From: JABJOR01 sp965603075
GTDB taxonomy: Bacteria > Pseudomonadota > Alphaproteobacteria > Rhodospirillales > Casp-alpha2
Assembly: GCA_965603075.1 (NCBI GenBank)
Contig: CBFDBO010000012.1
Location: 13,867-77,866, forward strand
Length of the DNA stretch: 64,000 nt
Direction of reading: 5' to 3'
Positions 53,810 to 62,619 of this stretch are shown here, in pieces (the first letter of the stretch is position 1; every line of letters starts with the position of its first letter). The translations under genes and the position numbers were made by a program. The notes beneath the pieces were generated by a model. That model was not told the origin of the DNA, did not search any database, and was given only the letters and a program-made list of their open reading frames with translations.

Positions 53810-55075
53810 TTATTGCAAAGACTTTTCCGCATTTTGCTTGTGGGTATGTCCAGCAAAACATAAAGCACTTAAGATCAAAAATGTCGCCTGCCACCACACG
53901 GACCAAAAAGAAAAATTAAACATTCCCGAGGCCCAATATGAAGCCCAAACACATAATGCAGCCATCATTGCCGTTGACGATGTTTGGAAATAGGTTTTTA
54001 TCATTCGGCTCACGGCATAGCCGATGAATGCCAACAAAGATAAGAATCCAACCAATCCAGTCTCAACGATAATTTCAACAGCCCAATTATGGGGGTGAAG
54101 AGGAATATTTGGCTCGCTAGATAAAAATTGTGAGGTTGCCGCGGAACCATCCAGCTTATCAATGGCATTGATCCCGGTACCAAACCACCTGTTATTAACC
54201 CCTTGATCCCAGGCAAATGACCAAATTGATTGTCGATGCCAGTCAATTATCCAGGTTGGTATGGGCCAAGTATAATCTGGAATGAGTACACCTAATCGTG
54301 TTGATCTCTCCCAGTATAAAATAGCGATGATGGACACGAGAATTACAATGGTTGTCAATATTAAACGAATAGAGATCTTATGTTTAAACGTCGCGAGAAT
54401 AAGGAATACTATGGAAGCTGCTATTAGCCCGGCAAATGATGCTCTATTAGAGGTTTTGTACATTATAAAAATAATGAAAATGCAACTCAACAGAGCTAAA
54501 AAGCGCCATTTTCCTGTATATAAGGAGGCTACCCAAATCAATAAGGGGATCATTAGCGCGCCCGCGGCGGCGGCTGCTTTGTACTCAAATCTAGGTTTTG
54601 AAGTTATCCAACCATTGCCATGAGTAAAGCTGTAAAGCTCTGGAAAATAGAGAAAGCTGATTACAGCGATAGACGATACAATCATCGCCATAACAATAAA
54701 TACTTTTAGAGCCGAGTTTAAGGCAAGTTTGTTAGATTGCAAAATAGCATAGATGAAGCCACTAAATAAAATGACAGCTACTGTTCTGGCGAAAGTCTCG
54801 ATAGATTTATCGGGGGTTGGTGAGGCAAAGAGATTTGGTATCCACGCAAGAATGAAAATAAGCAAAAACCAACTGGCTGTCTGTTTTAACGTCGCATTGA
54901 AACAAAATATGTAGGTTTTTCTATCAGAACATAAAAATGCTAAAACAAGAGCCAATACTAATGGCGGGGCAAGCATTGCACGACCAATAAAGACCAATGG
55001 CAGGGCAATGCCAATGCAAGCCCCAATGAGCACAACAATCTTAGTATCGTTTATCGTGGAAATTTTCTGATTCAT
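53810..55075 (-). CDS. O-antigen ligase/polymerase-like protein
   Basis: 421 residues with about 10-12 transmembrane helices. A large extracytoplasmic loop near 270-345 has WFGTGINAIDKLDG and PLHPHNWAVEIIVETGLVGF, the Wzy_C/WaaL family signature with its conserved His. It could ligate a lipid-linked glycan to lipid A-core or polymerise repeat units; the two cannot be told apart here. It is convergent with hemY (14-bp gap) and marks the return to A/T-rich accessory DNA. No SD-like signal was noted. Confidence 0.8.
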   Translation of the reverse strand: MNQKISTINDTKIVVLIGACIGIALPLVFIGRAMLAPPLVLALVLAFLCSDRKTYIFCFNATLKQTASWFLLIFILAWIPNLFASPTPDKSIETFARTVAVILFSGFIYAILQSNKLALNSALKVFIVMAMIVSSIAVISFLYFPELYSFTHGNGWITSKPRFEYKAAAAAGALMIPLLIWVASLYTGKWRFLALLSCIFIIFIMYKTSNRASFAGLIAASIVFLILATFKHKISIRLILTTIVILVSIIAILYWERSTRLGVLIPDYTWPIPTWIIDWHRQSIWSFAWDQGVNNRWFGTGINAIDKLDGSAATSQFLSSEPNIPLHPHNWAVEIIVETGLVGFLSLLAFIGYAVSRMIKTYFQTSSTAMMAALCVWASYWASGMFNFSFWSVWWQATFLILSALCFAGHTHKQNAEKSLQ

Positions 55076-55130
55076 ATGTATTTAGAATGTACGCAGTGAA
55101 TGTAGGTATATTATTTCTATCTTAGTAATC

Positions 55131-55178
55131 ATTCCATAAGAAAAAATAAAGCAGAGAAATTAGTTTTTCTTATGGAAT
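55131..55178. repeat. perfect 15-bp inverted repeat
   Basis: ATTCCATAAGAAAAA (55131-55145) and TTTTTCTTATGGAAT (55164-55178) are exact reverse complements around an 18-nt loop. It lies upstream of the ligase-like gene, in the 483-bp gap 55076-55558. It overlaps the start of element A1. It could form a hairpin or be the end of a small mobile element. T-runs occur inside the stem, so it is not a standard terminator. Confidence 0.75.
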
Positions 55179-55230
55179 AAGTAAGAATACATGATTAATG
55201 CCTTTATATAGAAATAATATATTCTTAAAG
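55139..55230 (+). repeat. repeat element A, copy 1
   Basis: Similar to 59465-59560 in direct orientation; both start AGAAAAAATAAAGC, share a TTCTTA-x-GTAAGAA region and contain AATATAGAAATAA near the end, with gaps between. Similarity was judged by eye, roughly two thirds to three quarters identical. Non-coding. Confidence 0.6.
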
Positions 55231-55238
55231 AATTAAAG

Positions 55239-55269
55239 ACATAGATACTTCGTAATGTGCCGCCTTAGC
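55239..55269 (+). repeat. duplicate of the tRNA-Thr 5' flank plus first 11 nt
   Basis: 31 nt that match 63941-63971 at 29 positions (two adjacent differences, at 55254-55255). The match covers 20 nt upstream of tRNA-Thr and GCCGCCTTAGC, the first 11 nt of that tRNA, after which the sequences diverge. Looks like the remnant of a tRNA gene or of a recombination junction. Confidence 0.75.
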
Positions 55270-55294
55270 AGCACCCGTCTGGCGTGTCTGCGAT

Positions 55295-55341
55295 TTCTGG
55301 TTCATCTTCACTCCCCTTCGGATCATTAAGATGAACCAGAA
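55295..55341. repeat. perfect 14-bp inverted repeat
   Basis: TTCTGGTTCATCTT (55295-55308) and AAGATGAACCAGAA (55328-55341) are exact reverse complements around a 19-nt loop. Its right arm overlaps the start of element C1. No T-run follows. It might be a hairpin or a transposon-like end. Confidence 0.75.
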
Positions 55342-55393
55342 ACACTCTCTTATGCAATACCACTAATTTGTCCTATAGGCGCTGACGTCAGAC
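55332..55393 (+). repeat. repeat element C, copy 1
   Basis: A 62-nt element equal to 59403-59464 at 53 of 62 positions without gaps (counted by hand), in direct orientation 4,071 bp apart. It sits 166 bp before the UDP-glucuronate decarboxylase gene. The two copies bracket a four-gene cassette. Confidence 0.8.
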
Positions 55394-55558
55394 TATCAAG
55401 TGTTCAAATCACCTAGGCGGGACCATTGTTTCCAATGACATTGTAGAAAATTAAATGGCTCTATTAATACATTCTTGGACCATTATTTACTCGCCACGGT
55501 GTTTAGCTTGCTTTATAAAATAATCAAATTAGGCTTATTTATAAGGAAATAATGCTCA

Positions 55559-56506
55559 ATGTTTTCAATGAAACGTGTGCTCATTACAGGCGGTGCTGGC
55601 TTTTTAGGTTCCCATTTGAGTGAAAGGTTACTTGAACAAGGCCATGAAGTGTTATGTTTGGATAATTTCTTTACAGGGTCTAAATCAAATATCCGGCATT
55701 TATTGGACAATCCTAATTTTGAATTAATTAGGCACGACGTTACGCTCCCATTTTATATTGAAGTGGATGAAATATTTAATCTAGCCTGCCCCGCATCCCC
55801 TGTTCACTACCAAAAAAACCCCGTTCAAACGAATAAGACTTCCGTTCATGGGGCTATTAACATGCTGGGGTTAGCGAAAAGAACAGGCGCAAAAATATTT
55901 CAAGCTTCAACCAGTGAAGTTTATGGCGACCCGACTGTTCATCCGCAAACGGAAGAGTATTGTGGCAGCGTTAATCCAATTGGGCCTCGTGCGTGTTATG
56001 ATGAAGGTAAACGATGTGCAGAAACATTATTCTTCGATTACAATCGACAATATGATTTAGATATTCGGGTTGGGCGTATTTTCAATACCTACGGTCCACG
56101 AATGCATCCTAAAGATGGACGAGTCGTATCAAATTTTATTATGCAAGCTCTTAATGGAGATCCAATTACTCTCTATGGCGATGGCTCACAAACGCGATCG
56201 TTTTGTTTTGTTGATGATCTCATTGAAGTCATTATCAGATTTATGGATGCTGAAAAAGGCACAACGGGACCCATTAATATTGGTAATCCAAATGAATTTA
56301 CCATTAAACAACTTGCAGAACTGACCCTAGAGCTTACCGGTTCACGCTCAGAACTGATTACCAACCCCCTTCCACAAGATGATCCAACCCAACGGTGCCC
56401 AGATATTAGCAAAGCAAAAAAGATTCTCGATTGGGAACCGACGATTGAACTTGAAGAAGGTTTGAAAAAGACCATTCAGTATTTTAAAAATTTACAGGCT
56501 TATTAA
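55559..56506 (+). CDS. UDP-glucuronate decarboxylase (UDP-xylose synthase)
   Basis: 315 residues. ITGGAGFLGSHLSERL binds NAD, LACPASPVHYQ is the UXS-specific substrate region, ASTSEVYGDP holds the catalytic Ser/Thr, and CYDEGKR contains the YxxxK pair. It decarboxylates UDP-glucuronate to UDP-xylose through a 4-keto intermediate. A start at 55559 follows AAGGAA; 55568 (MKRVLITGG) is an alternative. A GT2 gene begins 1 bp after its stop. It leads the repeat-bracketed cassette. Confidence 0.9.
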   Translation: MFSMKRVLITGGAGFLGSHLSERLLEQGHEVLCLDNFFTGSKSNIRHLLDNPNFELIRHDVTLPFYIEVDEIFNLACPASPVHYQKNPVQTNKTSVHGAINMLGLAKRTGAKIFQASTSEVYGDPTVHPQTEEYCGSVNPIGPRACYDEGKRCAETLFFDYNRQYDLDIRVGRIFNTYGPRMHPKDGRVVSNFIMQALNGDPITLYGDGSQTRSFCFVDDLIEVIIRFMDAEKGTTGPINIGNPNEFTIKQLAELTLELTGSRSELITNPLPQDDPTQRCPDISKAKKILDWEPTIELEEGLKKTIQYFKNLQAY

Positions 56507-56507
56507 T

Positions 56508-57446
56508 ATGGCTGATGTAAGTTTTATCGTTACATTTTACAATAAATCAAAATTTGTCGCTTTAGTTTTAAAGGCTATTTTTGCTCAAAAAGATATTGGT
56601 GTTGGTGAGTATATATTTGTTGATGATGGCTCTACCGATGACACACTTGAACTTCTTCACAAATATAGTGAAGGCTACGAAAATGTTAAGATTATTGCTC
56701 AAAAAAATGCCGGCCCATCTCATGCCACTAACCGGGGGATAGAAGCAGCAACCGCGCCCTATTTAAAATTTTGTGATGGCGATGACATTCTTCACCCGCG
56801 CTCAACGGTAATCTTAATGAATGCTATAAACAAATTTAACGTGGATATGGCATATAGCCAAGGACAGGAAACCCCCCAAGATTCACCTGAAATGAATGCT
56901 CCAGATGTATCCCTAATCTCAGATGAAGCGACGCTCCTTAATGCCCCCCTTGAAACTGTTTTAACCCAAGGTATGTGCAATCTCACCTGTGTACTGGCTT
57001 CTAGAGAAACCGTTAATAAAGCAGGTGGATGTGATCCTGAAGTCTTTTTCCAAGATGTTTCTTTTCTTTTACGAATGTCATTATTGACCTCTTTCGCACA
57101 AGTGCCACAGGCTTTGAATTGGTGCCCCGTTGACGCCGAAAATCGGGGATCTGATATGGGGGAAGGAGCGCAAGTCTTACATGATATTAATCTTGCGCAA
57201 GCAGGCTTATTTGCAAATAACCCATCCCTTCCAAAAAATTTACAATCCCGGGCCCTTAAAAGAGCCTCTGGTAGAGCTTGGAAATGGGCACGACGTAAGG
57301 AAGGGAAGTCTATTTTATCTAAATATTTTTTCCACTATCTAACGGCCAGACTTTTTCCACGTTTGGGAAATACCGCAGAACGGATTAGATCATCTTGCGA
57401 CGCGTTCTATATTCAATCGGATCGAGCACCAGTTCGCCGTGTTTAA
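56508..57446 (+). CDS. GT2 glycosyltransferase
   Basis: 312 residues. FIVTFYNKSKFVALVLKAI, FVDDGSTDDTLELL, KNAGPSHATNRGI and FCDGDDILHPRS give the GT-A fold with its DXD-like GDD motif; FFQDVSFLLRMSL holds a catalytic Asp. It transfers a sugar, possibly the pentose made by the preceding enzyme; donor and acceptor are unproven. It starts 1 bp after the decarboxylase stop, so translation is probably coupled. There is no membrane helix. Confidence 0.8.
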   Translation: MADVSFIVTFYNKSKFVALVLKAIFAQKDIGVGEYIFVDDGSTDDTLELLHKYSEGYENVKIIAQKNAGPSHATNRGIEAATAPYLKFCDGDDILHPRSTVILMNAINKFNVDMAYSQGQETPQDSPEMNAPDVSLISDEATLLNAPLETVLTQGMCNLTCVLASRETVNKAGGCDPEVFFQDVSFLLRMSLLTSFAQVPQALNWCPVDAENRGSDMGEGAQVLHDINLAQAGLFANNPSLPKNLQSRALKRASGRAWKWARRKEGKSILSKYFFHYLTARLFPRLGNTAERIRSSCDAFYIQSDRAPVRRV

Positions 57447-57470
57447 ATTTTTATTATCTAACGGATTAAC

Positions 57471-58181
57471 ATGAAAGATTCTGATGCTGAATGTGTGCTA
57501 ATAGTCGGCGGAGCCTCTTCCGTTGGCCAAGCTATTATTCAAACTTTTGAATCAAATGGCATACCTGTATTAGCGACACATCACCACAAAGAAACTTCTT
57601 TGACGCACCCAGAATCAGAAACGATCGAATTAAACCTCGGTGATGATGTCTCCATCGCAGAAGCGGCCGCACATATCAAAAAAACAGATCGATCTATATC
57701 CAACGCCATATTTGTTTCAAGTATTCTACCTGGAAAAAATTTAGAAAATTATGACATAAAACTCATGAGTGATGTTTTACAGGTAAATTTTATTGGCCAA
57801 GCATCATTCATCAAGGCAATAAGTCAAAACTTTGCCATTGGATCACAGATATTAATGATGTCATCTATATCTGCAGAACGCGGTAGCTTCGATCCTATTT
57901 ATGCAGCCTCAAAAGGGGCCGTGTTATCCTTTGTAAAGTCTCAAGCAAAAGCAATGAAAGGCCGACCAAGGGTCAATGCCTTAACGCCAGGCCTCATACA
58001 GGATTCAAGCATGTTTCTGGATATGGATGAGGTGATCCGAAATCGTCATATTTCTGATACCGCGACCGGTGAATTACTTAAACTAGATGACCTCGCGAAA
58101 ATAATTTACGATTTAACACAGCCGCATTGGTCAAATTTAAATGGGGCCTGTATTCCTATAAATGGTGGTGCTTATGTCTAG
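57471..58181 (+). CDS. short-chain dehydrogenase/reductase
   Basis: 236 residues. VLIVGGASSVGQAIIQTF is a Rossmann NAD(P)-binding motif, MMSSISAERG includes the catalytic Ser, and YAASKGAVLSF includes the YxxxK pair; NALTPGLI follows. It is a classical SDR, substrate unknown. The next gene overlaps it by 8-20 bp depending on start, so the SDR and the FAD enzyme are probably coupled. Both probably act on the same pentose or amino-sugar intermediate, which is inference from order. Confidence 0.8.
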   Translation: MKDSDAECVLIVGGASSVGQAIIQTFESNGIPVLATHHHKETSLTHPESETIELNLGDDVSIAEAAAHIKKTDRSISNAIFVSSILPGKNLENYDIKLMSDVLQVNFIGQASFIKAISQNFAIGSQILMMSSISAERGSFDPIYAASKGAVLSFVKSQAKAMKGRPRVNALTPGLIQDSSMFLDMDEVIRNRHISDTATGELLKLDDLAKIIYDLTQPHWSNLNGACIPINGGAYV

Positions 58182-59283
58182 CACGCCTACTATTGGGGTT
58201 ATAGGCGGTGGCATCTTTGGTGTCATGAATGCCCTCTATTTAGATAAGGCAGGCTTTAATGTAATTCTTATTGAACGCCTTAACGATATTCTTATGGGTG
58301 CCTCTAAGAACAATCAAAATCGCCTCCATCTAGGCTATCATTATCCCAGATCACCAAGCACAGCTCAACAATGTATAAGTGGGTTTGAAAAATTCATAGA
58401 AGAGTTTCCAAATTGCACAGATGATAGTTTTCTAAATGCATATTTTATTGCCAGAGAAGGTTCCCATACCTCCGTAGAAGATTATTTTAAATTTTGCGAT
58501 ACCGAAGGGTTGCCCTATGACCGCATAGATCCGGATAAATTCCAAATACCACTCAATGGTATTTCGGCCGGCTTAACGTGTCCCGAGCGTGTCTATGATG
58601 CTGAATTATTACGATCAACGCTCAAAAACAGGTTCTCTCAAACGGGCATTACACTGAAAACAGGTTTTGATATTGAGGATATTCATAGAACAGATTCGGG
58701 CTATAAGTTATTAAGCTTTTCGGGTCAATCGGCACTGGTTGATGCTGTTGTCAATTGCAGTTATGCCAGCAATAACGGCTTAGCAGCCAAAATGGGTTTT
58801 TCCGTAAGTCCCAAGCAATTTGAATATACTGTAATCCCAATTATAAAAGCCCCTATGAAACGTGTTGGTGTAACGATTATGGATGGTAATTTCATGACTT
58901 TGCTTCCTTATGGGAAAAGTGATGAATTCCTACTATACCACGTGGGGAATTCGGTTGTAGAAACAGAGATTGCAATGTCCATTAATCATCGTTGGCTAGA
59001 TAAAGAGACATCTCCATTTTCAAAAATTGATAAGACTGCATATGCCGACAATTTTTTAAAAGAATGCCAAAAATTTCTACCGTCTTTAGGCGATGCAACT
59101 ATAACAGGATTTTTAGAAGGCCCCCGAGTGGTTCTTGCTAAGAAAGAAAATAGCGACGAAAGGCCTTCAATTATTGATCAATTCGAGCCGAGGTATTTAT
59201 CCGTTTTCTCAGGAAAAATTGACCATTGTGTTTGGGTTGCCGCGGATATTAGAGATCGACTAGAGAAAAGCTTCAATTATTAA
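58174..59283 (+). CDS. FAD-dependent oxidoreductase (DAO family)
   Basis: 369 residues from the ATG at 58174 (MSSTPTIG); the frame is open to 58162. GVIGGGIFGVMNALYLDKAG binds FAD (GxGxxG-type), LIERLNDIL is the ribose-binding Glu/Arg, and HLGYHYPRS follows. It is a D-amino-acid oxidase-fold enzyme with an uncertain substrate. It ends the cassette and is followed by the element C2/A2 repeats. SDR and DAO genes overlapping in a cassette with UDP-xylose synthase suggest oxidation/reduction of a pentose-derived sugar. Confidence 0.7.
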   Translation: MSSTPTIGVIGGGIFGVMNALYLDKAGFNVILIERLNDILMGASKNNQNRLHLGYHYPRSPSTAQQCISGFEKFIEEFPNCTDDSFLNAYFIAREGSHTSVEDYFKFCDTEGLPYDRIDPDKFQIPLNGISAGLTCPERVYDAELLRSTLKNRFSQTGITLKTGFDIEDIHRTDSGYKLLSFSGQSALVDAVVNCSYASNNGLAAKMGFSVSPKQFEYTVIPIIKAPMKRVGVTIMDGNFMTLLPYGKSDEFLLYHVGNSVVETEIAMSINHRWLDKETSPFSKIDKTAYADNFLKECQKFLPSLGDATITGFLEGPRVVLAKKENSDERPSIIDQFEPRYLSVFSGKIDHCVWVAADIRDRLEKSFNY

Positions 59284-59402
59284 TCAGCAAGTTTTTTTAA
59301 ATGTTTACTCAATGGGAATTTTCTGTTTTGGTTTAATCCATATTAGTGATGTCGTGATGGGACTGATTGCATTTCAGCGGATGACTTGTCCAGCGCAATC
59401 AA

Positions 59403-59464
59403 TGAATCAGAAACACTCTCTTATGCACTACTGTTAATTTGTTCCATAGACGCTGACGTTAGAC
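59403..59464 (+). repeat. repeat element C, copy 2
   Basis: Partner of 55332-55393 (53/62 identity, direct orientation). It is followed directly by element A2, whereas at copy 1 the order is A1 then C1. It lies in the 399-bp non-coding gap 59284-59682. Confidence 0.8.
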
Positions 59465-59560
59465 AGAAAAAATAAAGCAATGATATCAATTCTTCTTAGC
59501 GTTAATTAAGTAAGAAAACATAACTATTGTCACTAATATAGAAATAAAATGCACTAAAAG
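59465..59560 (+). repeat. repeat element A, copy 2
   Basis: Partner of 55139-55230 in direct orientation, immediately after C2. The perfect inverted repeat that marks A1 has decayed here. The rest of the gap to 59682 is A/T-rich with no recognisable gene and probably includes the promoter for the radical SAM gene at 59683. Confidence 0.6.
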
Positions 59561-59682
59561 TATAGAGATGTTGATATTGTCTTTATCTCGGTTCATAGAT
59601 TTTTTATAGATTGTGGTTCAAGATAAGAAATCACACTGAAATGATTGTTATTTCCGTATATATGTTAGAATAGGCCTTAAAT

Positions 59683-60780
59683 ATGTCATTTAAGAAACTT
59701 CATTACTATCGTCGGTCTATTGGTTTATTCCTGAATAAACTTCTTGGTCGGGAATACATTGAAAATAGTAGCACCATTACCATTGAAGTGAGTGGTTTAT
59801 GTAATCTAAATTGTGTTTTTTGTGCTTATAAAGATAAGGAAGATGGCAAACAGATCATGCCGTTTGATGCCTTTACCGATCATATTAATCAACTTGTTGA
59901 CCTTGGTATCGATCATATTGGTCTGACCCCGCAAACGGGGGATGTTTTTATTGATAAAAATTTTCATGAAAAAATTCAATTTTTAGAAAACCATAAAGGC
60001 ATCAAAGCATTCGAATTCATTACGAATTTAATTTCAGCTTCTAAAGAGGCGCTGGATAATGTTGCTAAGTCTAAAAAGCTTTTGGGTATGTATATCAGTA
60101 TTTATGGGCGTGATAGTGAAACATTTCAAAAAGTAACACGCCGGCCTGCGCTGCAATATAATCGTCTGGTTGACAATTTAAACTATGTGGCTGAAATTGG
60201 TTCTGACTTTTTACCGCTTTTAGGGTCTTTTAGTATGGCTGAACGTGGCTTTAAATGGTCCCCGTCAGACCCTGCCCATGTTGATGATTCCGATGTCATG
60301 AAGGCCTTGCGAAATCTAAACAATAAACTTCCTAGGTTTGAATGGACGGGGAACCACGTTGATTTGGATAGCTGGGGCGGAAAAATTACCCAACAAGAGA
60401 TGGATGAGTTGGAAATGGGGTATGAAATTGTCGGGGCAAAATTTCCTATGGATGGGCCTTGTGGCATGCTCTTTGGCAGCTCTATTATTTTGGCTGATGG
60501 CAAGGTCAATGCGTGTTCTTGTCGGGCAGTAGATAAGAGCCTGATCATTGGCGATACAAAAACCTCCCCGCTCCATGAAATTCTTTCACCAGATAACCCA
60601 GCTTATGTGGAAATTCTTAGATTACATAAAAAGGGCGATTACCCAGATGCATGTAAGGGATGTAAGTTGTTCACTAATATTTACCGTCGTCCCCATGGTC
60701 GTGATACGGTATCAGTTAATGAGTTTTTGACGGCAAGACGGGCTCGTTGTGATCAACAAAAAAATAAAATAAATCGGTAA
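59683..60780 (+). CDS. radical SAM/SPASM domain protein
   Basis: 365 residues. The radical SAM motif CNLNCVFC is at Cys40, 44 and 47, and a C-terminal cysteine-rich SPASM-type region has CSCR near 265 and CKGCKLF near 327. Auxiliary Fe-S clusters of this type are found in enzymes that modify peptides or sugars (PqqE- or BtrN-like). The substrate is unknown; no small precursor-peptide gene could be identified in this region. The gene is upstream of a GT39/SMR/GT2 trio but separated by 101 bp. The C-terminal end is basic (RRARCDQQKNK). Confidence 0.75.
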   Translation: MSFKKLHYYRRSIGLFLNKLLGREYIENSSTITIEVSGLCNLNCVFCAYKDKEDGKQIMPFDAFTDHINQLVDLGIDHIGLTPQTGDVFIDKNFHEKIQFLENHKGIKAFEFITNLISASKEALDNVAKSKKLLGMYISIYGRDSETFQKVTRRPALQYNRLVDNLNYVAEIGSDFLPLLGSFSMAERGFKWSPSDPAHVDDSDVMKALRNLNNKLPRFEWTGNHVDLDSWGGKITQQEMDELEMGYEIVGAKFPMDGPCGMLFGSSIILADGKVNACSCRAVDKSLIIGDTKTSPLHEILSPDNPAYVEILRLHKKGDYPDACKGCKLFTNIYRRPHGRDTVSVNEFLTARRARCDQQKNKINR

Positions 60781-60881
60781 TATTTTAACGGTATGTAAGG
60801 GGGGGCTACTTTTTTCGTATTGTTCAACCGCATTTACAAACTATCGAGTTGAAGATGTGAATTAAATCTAGAGGTCTTTAA

Positions 60882-62273
60882 ATGTTACAAAAATTAATAA
60901 ATACACCCAAACAGCTCAGCTTAATCGTTTTATTATTATGTCTGTTAGGGTCATTCTTGCAGGTCATGTTAAAAGAGCAGACTAAACCTATATTTGATGC
61001 GCGTGGGTATATCTCTGTTGCTCAAAATTTAGCTAAAACAGGTGTGTATTCTAATTACAACAAAGACTTAACTGAAGATCCTGGAAATTTCTTTGCACCT
61101 CTTTATCCTGGATTTCTATCTCTTTTTTCGCGTTCTGATGTCCAGATCAGCCAAGCATTTGCGTGTTACCGTGATAAAGGGGCAGATTGTATCTTAGAAG
61201 ATTTAACGCCGATTTTTATAGTTCAATCGCTTATCGCCGGCCTTACGTTGTTTTTTGTTTATTATGCATGCCTTGCTGTTATGAACAGACAAGATGTAGC
61301 ACTACTATCGGTGCTAGTAGCAGGGCTATCAGGTACTTTTTCTCATTATGCAGGATTGCTGATAACAGAAACTTTAGCTTTTTTCTTTTATATGGGGTTT
61401 TTTGCTTTTTATTCAAAGGCAATGCTTCGTTCACCGACAATAAAAAATTGGGTTATTGCAGGGGGATTTCTGGCTTTTAGTATTTTAACCCGTCCTACAT
61501 ATATTTATTTTTTCTATTTTCTGTTACCGTTTTCAGTTCTGTGGTGTCGCTATAGAATGCAAATGAGCTGGAAGTATAGTGCGACGGTAGCTTTATCGAT
61601 TTCTGGAATCGTTTTTCTAATTTTATTCCCTTGGATGTTGAGAAATTATGGCCACTTTGGAGAATTCTTTATAACCGATGGGTATGCTGCATTCATTTTA
61701 GTGCAAAGGCTTGCTTACAACGCTATGAGTTGGGGGGAATGGGCGGTTGGGTTTGTTTTTTTACTGCCAGATTTTGGTGATGGTTTAGCCGAAGACTTAT
61801 TTGATAAAAGTTTGTATATTCGCTACACATGGAATGATCCCACCAGTTTTTATAGAGTTGGCAATAGCGCGCTTCGGGGTGAAATGGTGAAGCTCGCTGG
61901 TGGATCAGAAAACTTATTAAGCTATCTTATTAATAATGTCCTTATTCCTGATCTCGGTAAACATATAATGGTTACATTCGTCGTGATGCTTCGTGGAATG
62001 TGGATTGGGAAATATATTGGGTTAGTTGCCATACTGTGTTTGCCCTATATTTTTATTTTGGCAAAAAAGAATGCTCAGTTATTTAATTTTCTTAGTTTCA
62101 TGTTGCCGGGGGCTTTTTTCTTAGGTTTTCATGCCTTTGTCTCGATAAATATGCCTCGATATAATGAGCCTCTGATAGCGGTTTATGCCTTTATTGTTGC
62201 TCTTCTTCTTATTCAAATTGCCGCAAAAATTTCACCTAGAAATGTAGAGCCAATTTCGGTGAAATGGCCATGA
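60882..62273 (+). CDS. GT-C glycosyltransferase, ArnT/GT39-like
   Basis: 463 residues with about 11 transmembrane helices. The first extracytoplasmic loop has KPIFDARGYISVAQNLAKTG, with acidic residues of GT39/PMT_2 type enzymes, followed by PLYPGFLSLFS. Such enzymes transfer a sugar from polyprenyl phosphate to lipid A, protein or glycan at the periplasmic face. Its stop overlaps the small SMR-like gene, and a GT2 of the lipid-phosphate sugar synthase type follows, which matches the ArnC/ArnEF/ArnT logic. Confidence 0.75.
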   Translation: MLQKLINTPKQLSLIVLLLCLLGSFLQVMLKEQTKPIFDARGYISVAQNLAKTGVYSNYNKDLTEDPGNFFAPLYPGFLSLFSRSDVQISQAFACYRDKGADCILEDLTPIFIVQSLIAGLTLFFVYYACLAVMNRQDVALLSVLVAGLSGTFSHYAGLLITETLAFFFYMGFFAFYSKAMLRSPTIKNWVIAGGFLAFSILTRPTYIYFFYFLLPFSVLWCRYRMQMSWKYSATVALSISGIVFLILFPWMLRNYGHFGEFFITDGYAAFILVQRLAYNAMSWGEWAVGFVFLLPDFGDGLAEDLFDKSLYIRYTWNDPTSFYRVGNSALRGEMVKLAGGSENLLSYLINNVLIPDLGKHIMVTFVVMLRGMWIGKYIGLVAILCLPYIFILAKKNAQLFNFLSFMLPGAFFLGFHAFVSINMPRYNEPLIAVYAFIVALLLIQIAAKISPRNVEPISVKWP

Positions 62274-62614
62274 GTTATGTCTATTTGATTATCTTTTCAC
62301 TGATGCTTTCAGCTGGGCAAATATTATTTAAGAAAGCGGCCGTTGCCTCGAACCTTACGCCTGGTTTATCAGGTTTCATTAGTCCATGGTTATTGGGGGC
62401 CATTTGTTTGTATGGATTGGCAACAATTTTATGGGTTTGGATTTTAAAGACTATACCCCTTAGTATTGCCTACCCATTCTCAGCGTTGGGGTTCATTATT
62501 GTTCCGGTGGCTGCCATCTATTTGTTTGGCGAAACAATTTCACTTAAATATATTATCGGAGGAAGTTTGATCGTATCTGGTATATTGATCATTGGGGGGG
62601 CCAATCAGGTTTAA
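62264..62614 (+). CDS. SMR/EmrE-like membrane protein, possible lipid-sugar flippase subunit
   Basis: 116 residues with four hydrophobic segments (about 2-20, 35-57, 64-86, 91-113). It reads SLMLSAGQILFKKAA at the start, WILKTIPLSIAYPFSALGF and VSGILIIGGA, the EmrE/ArnE-like pattern. It is much smaller than Wzx and resembles ArnE/ArnF, which flip undecaprenyl-phosphate-aminoarabinose. The start could also be ATG at 62270, which forms an ATGA overlap with the preceding stop. Confidence 0.75.
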   Translation: MAMSYVYLIIFSLMLSAGQILFKKAAVASNLTPGLSGFISPWLLGAICLYGLATILWVWILKTIPLSIAYPFSALGFIIVPVAAIYLFGETISLKYIIGGSLIVSGILIIGGANQV

Positions 62615-62619
62615 CATGT

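Noticed and set aside
55131..55341. inverted repeats as rho-independent terminators
   Set aside because: No run of T residues follows either stem, and no upstream gene ends directly before them.
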